A stretch of 18,290 bases of DNA from Ruminococcaceae bacterium UBA6392 (GTDB lineage Bacteria > Bacillota > Clostridia > Oscillospirales > Acutalibacteraceae): NCBI GenBank assembly GCA_002438685.1, contig DJQG01000132.1, positions 1 to 18,290 on the forward strand. The letters run 5' to 3'. Below the pieces are notes generated by a model. That model was not told the DNA's origin. It ran no database searches and saw nothing but the letters and a program-made list of their open reading frames with translations. Below are positions 14,534 to 18,290 of this stretch, in pieces. Position 1 is the stretch's first letter. Every line of letters starts with the position of its first letter. A program made the translations under genes and the position numbers.

Positions 14534-15340
14534 ATGGCATCAAGAGATGAGATTTTTACCAATAAACTTTTTCTCAACGCTGTCCTTCCGCTCATCAAGG
14601 TGATTGCAAACGATGTTCCCTCGCTTGCAAAGAAGTTTGAGCACGCGCACGGCGTTATGCAGGTCAGTGCTCTCGATCCCGACAGTCCGGACGGCAAGGT
14701 GGCTACCCATTTCGTAGTCAACTGCGGCGAGTGGCTCGTTCACAACGACAAGGTGGACACCGCTCCCCACATCGAGCTTGAGTTCAAGAGCATCGAGGCG
14801 ATGAACGCATTCTTCAAGGGCAAGATAAGCCTCGCGACCCTGCCCAAGATGAAAGGTATTGCGAAGCATCCCGGTCTGTTCGCCTCGTTCATGGCAGTGC
14901 TTCTGAAGATGTCCTCGCTGCTTACCGCAAAGGGCATCCCGGAGGACGAGGACACCAAGGCTCTGCTCGTCAAGTGCTACTTCTATCTGCTTTCGAGCGG
15001 CATCAGCCAGCTCAATAAGCTCGGCCATCCCGATGTTCACGATTGGGCGCTCAAGAGCCCCGACCGTGTCTATGCGTGGGCTGTCAACGGCCACGATGAG
15101 CTTTCGGCTTATCTGCGCATAAAGGCGGGCAAATCGAGAGCCGGCAGAGGCGTTTACAAGAGAGCTATGCCTTTCTTCACCCTCCGCTTCGATTCTCTCG
15201 ACAGCGCACTTGGCATCCTGCTCGGTCTTGATGATATGCTTGACTCTGCGAAGAAGGGCAAGCTTATCATGGAAGGCGCACCCGAGTTCGGCGCTCAGAT
15301 CGGCGAGTATATGCTTACCGTCGCCGGATTCATCCAGTAA
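14534..15340 (+). CDS. Tandem SCP2-like protein, second copy
   Basis: A 268-aa soluble protein that looks like a diverged version of the tandem-SCP2 protein at 10324. Half one (about 40-130) has THFVVNCGEWLVH, then PHIELEFKSIEAMNAFFKGKI and LPKMKG. Half two (about 178-266) has AWAVNGHDELSAYLRIKAG, then PFFTLRFDSLDSALGILLG and KGKLIMEG. The 'beta strand - S - helix - FF.GK' module matches MEFASMDLARDLFDGKI of the first copy. Identity is low, so the shared fold is inferred from pattern rather than shown. No signal peptide or catalytic motif is visible. ATG 14534 has AGGAAAGGA upstream. It is 39 nt after the transketolase C-subunit and immediately before a terminator, so it is co-transcribed with the transketolase. 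A ligand-binding or carrier role for that enzyme's substrate is the simplest inference. Confidence 0.65.
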   Translation: MASRDEIFTNKLFLNAVLPLIKVIANDVPSLAKKFEHAHGVMQVSALDPDSPDGKVATHFVVNCGEWLVHNDKVDTAPHIELEFKSIEAMNAFFKGKISLATLPKMKGIAKHPGLFASFMAVLLKMSSLLTAKGIPEDEDTKALLVKCYFYLLSSGISQLNKLGHPDVHDWALKSPDRVYAWAVNGHDELSAYLRIKAGKSRAGRGVYKRAMPFFTLRFDSLDSALGILLGLDDMLDSAKKGKLIMEGAPEFGAQIGEYMLTVAGFIQ

Positions 15341-15358
15341 GAGAAAACATAACAAAAT

Positions 15359-15390
15359 GCCGCCGTGTCTTTTGGATGCGGCGGCTTTTT
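15359..15390 (+). terminator. Rho-independent terminator after the second SCP2 gene
   Basis: GCCGCCG (15359-15365) pairs with CGGCGGC (15379-15385) across a 13-nt loop, followed by TTTTT. It begins 18 nt after the stop. Confidence 0.88.
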
Positions 15391-15424
15391 ATATGACGAT
15401 AACATAATATTTTGATAAAATATC

Positions 15425-15454
15425 CGATTCCCTGTTCACGGGTGACAAAAATCG
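15425..15454. promoter_or_regulatory. Imperfect inverted repeats upstream of the amidohydrolase promoter
   Basis: CGATT (15425-15429) mirrors AATCG (15450-15454), and inside it TGTTCAC (15433-15439) faces GTGACA (15442-15447) with one extra base. It lies about 30 nt upstream of the -35. This could be an operator for the amidohydrolase-transporter pair; no regulator gene is in the window. Confidence 0.25.
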
Positions 15455-15484
15455 AAAACTATCAGCGATTTAAATGGAAAAAGC

Positions 15485-15513
15485 TTGCAAATTCAAGGCG
15501 CAGGCTTTATAAT
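15485..15513 (+). promoter_or_regulatory. Promoter of the amidohydrolase-transporter unit
   Basis: TTGCAA (15485-15490), a 17-nt spacer and a perfect TATAAT (15508-15513). Transcription would start near 15520, giving an 80-nt leader with a hairpin formed by CCGCC-T-CGG (15540-15548) and CCG-GGCGG (about 15560-15567), then AAGGAGG before the start. Confidence 0.75.
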
Positions 15514-15600
15514 CTAAGCATAACTCCCGCATGAATATCCGCCTCGGCGAATTAACGTCCGGGCGGAGAAAATGCAGGTAATTTCAAGGAGGAAACGGAA

Positions 15601-16881
15601 ATGAAATACGCATTCGTAAACGGCGTTATTCTCGACGGCACTCAGGATATGGAGCCCCAGTCCGGCAAGATCATTCTTGTCGACGGCGAGAAGATAACCG
15701 CCATAGTCGACGCGGGCGCGGATATCTCCGGATATGAGAAGATAGACCTCGGCGGAAAATATATAATGCCCGGTCTTATCAATATGCATATCCATCTTCC
15801 CTCGAGCGGAAGGCCGAAGAAGAAAGAATCCGACCCGAAGAAGCTTGTCAAAATTATGACGAGCAACAGCTTATTCCGCAAGATAATCAAGGCTGTCTGC
15901 CGCAGCGCGGCTCAGATGCAGCTCAACAGCGGCGTTACGACCATCAGAACCGTCGGCGGAGTTGAAAACGCCGATTCGAGCATCCGCGACGATATAAACG
16001 CCGGAAAGACCGTCGGTCCGAGAATACTCGCGGCTAACATGGCGGTCTCCGTCCCGGACGGACACATGGCGGGTTCGCTTGCCTATGTCGCCGAGAGCGC
16101 GGAGCAGGCGAGAGATTTCGTCGCGAAGATTGCAGAAGATAAGCCGGATCTGATAAAGCTCATGATAACCGGCGGCGTGCTTGACGCGAAGGTCAAGGGC
16201 GAGCCCGGCGTGCTGAAGATGCCCCCCGAGTATGTCAAGGCGGCGTGTGACGAGGCTCACAAGCACGGACTTATGGTCGCCGCCCATGTCGAGAGTCCCG
16301 AGGGTGTGCGCGTTGCGCTTGAAAACGGCGTCGACACTATCGAGCATGGCGCAAAAGCGGATGATAAAATAATCTCGCTCTTTAAAGAGAAGCACGCGGC
16401 GCTCATAACGACCCTTTCTCCCGCGCTTCCTTATGCGCTGTTCGATCGCTCCGTCAGCCACGCTACAGAGCTTTCGCAGTTCAACGGCGAGGTCGTCTTT
16501 GAGGGTATAATCGACTGCTCCGAGAAGTGCCTTGCAAACGGCATCCCCGTCGGTCTCGGAACCGACACCGGCTGCCCGTTCATCACTCACTACGATATGT
16601 GGAGAGAGCTTGTCTATTTCCATAAATACTGCGGCGTGTCGAATAAATTCGCACTCTACACCGCAACGAAGAGAAACGCCGAGATAGCGCATATTGATAA
16701 TATCACCGGCACTGTCGAGCCCGGCAAGTGCGCCGATCTTATCGTCACCGACGCGAACCCGATCGACGATCTCAAGACTCTTCGCAATGTGAAGATGGTC
16801 ATGGCGAGGGGACACCTTATCCGCGAGCCCAAGGTCAAAAAATACGAGAACGTTGAGCGCGAGCTCGACAAGTTCCTTTGA
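15601..16881 (+). CDS. Imidazolonepropionase-like amidohydrolase
   Basis: A 426-aa metal-dependent amidohydrolase. Motifs of the superfamily active site are all present: His63-x-His65 (NMHIHLP), Lys186 in DLIKLMITGG as the likely bridging (carboxylated) lysine, His229 (AAHVES), His249 (TIEHGA) and Asp322 (LGTDTG). The C-terminal TGTVEPGKCADLIV is the usual closing beta-sandwich. The closest recognised types are the imidazolonepropionase-like/prolidase-like enzymes, which include Xaa-Pro and Arg/Lys dipeptidases and N-acyl amide hydrolases; the sequence does not settle which. No signal peptide. ATG 15601 is 8 nt after GGAGG and has its own promoter. The transporter starts 29 nt downstream, suggesting a pair that imports and cleaves one compound. 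Distinct from hutI, as no histidine-utilisation genes are near. Confidence 0.92.
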   Translation: MKYAFVNGVILDGTQDMEPQSGKIILVDGEKITAIVDAGADISGYEKIDLGGKYIMPGLINMHIHLPSSGRPKKKESDPKKLVKIMTSNSLFRKIIKAVCRSAAQMQLNSGVTTIRTVGGVENADSSIRDDINAGKTVGPRILAANMAVSVPDGHMAGSLAYVAESAEQARDFVAKIAEDKPDLIKLMITGGVLDAKVKGEPGVLKMPPEYVKAACDEAHKHGLMVAAHVESPEGVRVALENGVDTIEHGAKADDKIISLFKEKHAALITTLSPALPYALFDRSVSHATELSQFNGEVVFEGIIDCSEKCLANGIPVGLGTDTGCPFITHYDMWRELVYFHKYCGVSNKFALYTATKRNAEIAHIDNITGTVEPGKCADLIVTDANPIDDLKTLRNVKMVMARGHLIREPKVKKYENVERELDKFL

Positions 16882-16910
16882 TATCGTTTTAATGAGGGGA
16901 TAGATGTAAA

Positions 16911-18080
16911 ATGAGTCCGATAATTGTTTCAACTTTCGGCGCGTTTACCGCGCTGTTGCTGGTTTTCGCCATTTCGGAGATACTGGCAAAGGTGACAAAG
17001 GGCTGGGTTCCGTCAGTGCTTGTCATCATGATACTTATGCTCGTCGGCTTTTCGACCGGGCTTTTCCCGAAGACCATTATAGACGATGCGGGCGTGTCCG
17101 ACGCGCTGTTCAAGGTCGCCTGCGGTCTGCTCGTCACCCATCTCGGCACGCTTATAAGCCGAAAAGAGATGGCGGCGCAGTGGAAGACGGTCATAATTTC
17201 GTTCATGGGTGTCATTTCAATAGCGGTAATCTGCCTGACTCTCGGCACCGCGCTCTTTGGCTTCGATAACGCGATTGCCGCGGCTCCTCCGCTCGCCGGC
17301 GGCGCAATAGCGACTGCGATGATGTCGAGTGCCGCTAATGAAGCGGGCAAGACTTCCGCCGCCCTTGTCGCGATAGTCTGCCTTTCCCTCCAGGGACTTG
17401 TCGGCTACCCGCTGACCTCGTTCTGCCTGAAGAAGGAGACAAAGAGACTCACGAAGCTCTACAGAAACGGCGAGTTCAAAGCGTCAACGGCCGCCTCTGA
17501 AGACAAGAAAGACGAAAAGAAGAGAGCCACAAGCACTACTATCATACTGCTCAAGCTCGCGCTTATCACTCTTGCGGCTTACTGGATCGATTATGCCACA
17601 AAAGGCTATGTCCCGATGTATGTCGTCTGCCTGCTGCTCGGCTTCGCCGCTCACGAGCTCAAGCTCGTTGAGACCGACGCCCTCCATGAGGCAAGTTCAT
17701 ATGGCTTCGTTATGACCGCACTGATGATGGGTCTGTTCAAGACTCTCGCAAGCTCCGGTACAGACGGTATAGCGTCCGTTGTCGGTATCGCCGCCGCGCT
17801 CGTCGCTTTCGCGACCGTCGCAATGGGTCTCATGGCTCTGCTTGCAAGCAAGATATTCAAGCAGTCGTTCTTCATGTGCTATGCGATAGTCCTCAACGCC
17901 TTTTCCGGCTTCCCGATCAATATGCTGATAACCACCGAGGCTATCAACATAAACACCGAGGAGGGCGACGAGAGAGACAACATTACCGCCGAGATCATGC
18001 CCAAGATGCTCGTCGCAGGCTTCGTCTGCGTGACGATAGTCTCCGTCCTGCTCGCGGGTATTCTCGTAAGATTCCTGTAA
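16911..18080 (+). CDS. Polytopic membrane transporter (GltS/2HCT-like architecture)
   Basis: A 389-aa integral membrane protein with about 10 hydrophobic helices. A charged cytoplasmic-type loop (about 172-205, rich in K, E and D) divides it into two halves, as in inverted-repeat secondary carriers. Each half has a re-entrant-loop-like small-residue stretch: APPLAGGAIATAMMSSAANEAG (about 124-145) in the first, and IVLNAFSGFPINMLITTEA (about 326-344) in the second. The arrangement recalls glutamate:Na+ and 2-hydroxycarboxylate-type carriers, but I do not recognise the exact family and do not claim a substrate. ATG 16911 is preceded by GAGGGG. It follows the amidohydrolase by 29 nt and ends 56 nt before a terminator. 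Its codon use is like that of its neighbour. Transporter call moderate, substrate unknown, possibly the amidohydrolase's substrate or product. Confidence 0.75.
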   Translation: MSPIIVSTFGAFTALLLVFAISEILAKVTKGWVPSVLVIMILMLVGFSTGLFPKTIIDDAGVSDALFKVACGLLVTHLGTLISRKEMAAQWKTVIISFMGVISIAVICLTLGTALFGFDNAIAAAPPLAGGAIATAMMSSAANEAGKTSAALVAIVCLSLQGLVGYPLTSFCLKKETKRLTKLYRNGEFKASTAASEDKKDEKKRATSTTIILLKLALITLAAYWIDYATKGYVPMYVVCLLLGFAAHELKLVETDALHEASSYGFVMTALMMGLFKTLASSGTDGIASVVGIAAALVAFATVAMGLMALLASKIFKQSFFMCYAIVLNAFSGFPINMLITTEAININTEEGDERDNITAEIMPKMLVAGFVCVTIVSVLLAGILVRFL

Positions 18081-18136
18081 TTAGATTTATCAAAACGCTC
18101 TCCGAACCAAACGGCGAGTATTTATAGAACAGCTTC

Positions 18137-18168
18137 AGTCCCGACAGCAATGCCTGCCGGGACTTTTT
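18137..18168 (+). terminator. Rho-independent terminator after the transporter
   Basis: AGTCCCG (18137-18143) pairs with CGGGACT (18158-18164), extended inward by CAG/CTG past one A/C mismatch, loop of 6, then TTTTT (18164-18168). Confidence 0.88.
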
Positions 18169-18189
18169 AATATATTGAAGTTGTGTGAT

Positions 18190-18290
18190 ATGAGTGAACA
18201 GATTGGTAAATGGAGATTTGCCTATCGTTTAAGCCATAGCAAAGTAGAAGCAAGAAGCTCAGCCGACTTTTATAATCAAACTTTCAATAG
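18190..18290 (+). CDS. Possible 5' end of an unrecognised gene or repeat, cut by the window edge
   Basis: From ATG 18190 the frame stays open to the window end (33 codons, MSEQIGKWRFAYRLSHS... then KVEARSSADFYNQTFN). The ribosome binding site is weak (GAAG about 12 nt upstream). The stretch is AT-rich and uses codons rarely preferred by the neighbouring genes (GTA, TTA, GCA, TCA). No family is recognised. It could be a small gene, a decayed piece, or the edge of a mobile or repeated element rather than a true coding region; low confidence. Confidence 0.3.
   Translation, partial: MSEQIGKWRFAYRLSHSKVEARSSADFYNQTFN

Noticed and set aside
15601..16881. Assignment of the amidohydrolase as histidine-pathway hutI
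   Set aside because: No other hut genes are in the window, and the motif layout fits the broader imidazolonepropionase-like/dipeptidase group equally well.
15871..16932. Minus-strand frame of 353 codons opposite the amidohydrolase
   Set aside because: Shadow of a gene with a complete amidohydrolase active site.

Overview
The window is about 18.3 kb of moderately GC-rich bacterial chromosome. It looks like a low-complexity-operon member of the Clostridia (Firmicutes), probably an uncultured gut Oscillospiraceae/Ruminococcaceae-type organism. The grounds are strong AGGAGG ribosome binding sites about 8 nt from the starts, TTG starts, sigma-A-type promoters, a Gram-positive lipoprotein, many short GC-rich terminators, and Firmicutes-type families. 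The assignment is inference from gene style; no rRNA or marker phylogeny is available. I see no tRNA, rRNA, CRISPR array, transposase or phage gene.

Left part (1-5262). An AT-rich, gene-poor end (1-244) is followed on the minus strand by a sodium:alanine-type (AGCS) symporter. Its only well-placed start is an ACG behind a near-perfect Shine-Dalgarno. Divergent from it is a three-gene plus-strand unit: glutamine-dependent NAD+ synthetase (nadE), a degenerate SurA/PrsA-like foldase lipoprotein, and a nitroreductase overlapping it by 8 nt. Two back-to-back terminators close this unit and the convergent one to its right.

Middle part (5270-10040). On the minus strand lie a secreted purple-acid-phosphatase-like enzyme with its own promoter and a GNAT acetyltransferase. 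Divergent from these, on the plus strand, is an SGNH/GDSL hydrolase - calcineurin-like phosphoesterase - PrsW-type intramembrane protease unit ending in a strong terminator.

Right part (10218-15390), the most interesting region. A promoter and hairpin-bearing leader precede a tandem-SCP2-like protein and a class III PLP aminotransferase, then a terminator. Next come the two halves of a split transketolase and a second tandem-SCP2-like protein, then another terminator. Two hydrophobic-ligand-binding-type proteins thus bracket a PLP enzyme and a thiamine-diphosphate C-C lyase/ligase. I know of no characterised pathway with this combination. A ketol transfer or cleavage coupled to amination on a hydrophobic or carrier-bound substrate is a reasonable hypothesis but unproven. 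Downstream, with its own promoter, is an imidazolonepropionase-like amidohydrolase followed by a polytopic membrane transporter (15601-18080), probably an uptake-and-hydrolysis pair, then a terminator.

The last ~120 bases are AT-rich and carry the open 5' end of a possible gene or repeat whose codon use differs from everything else in the window.
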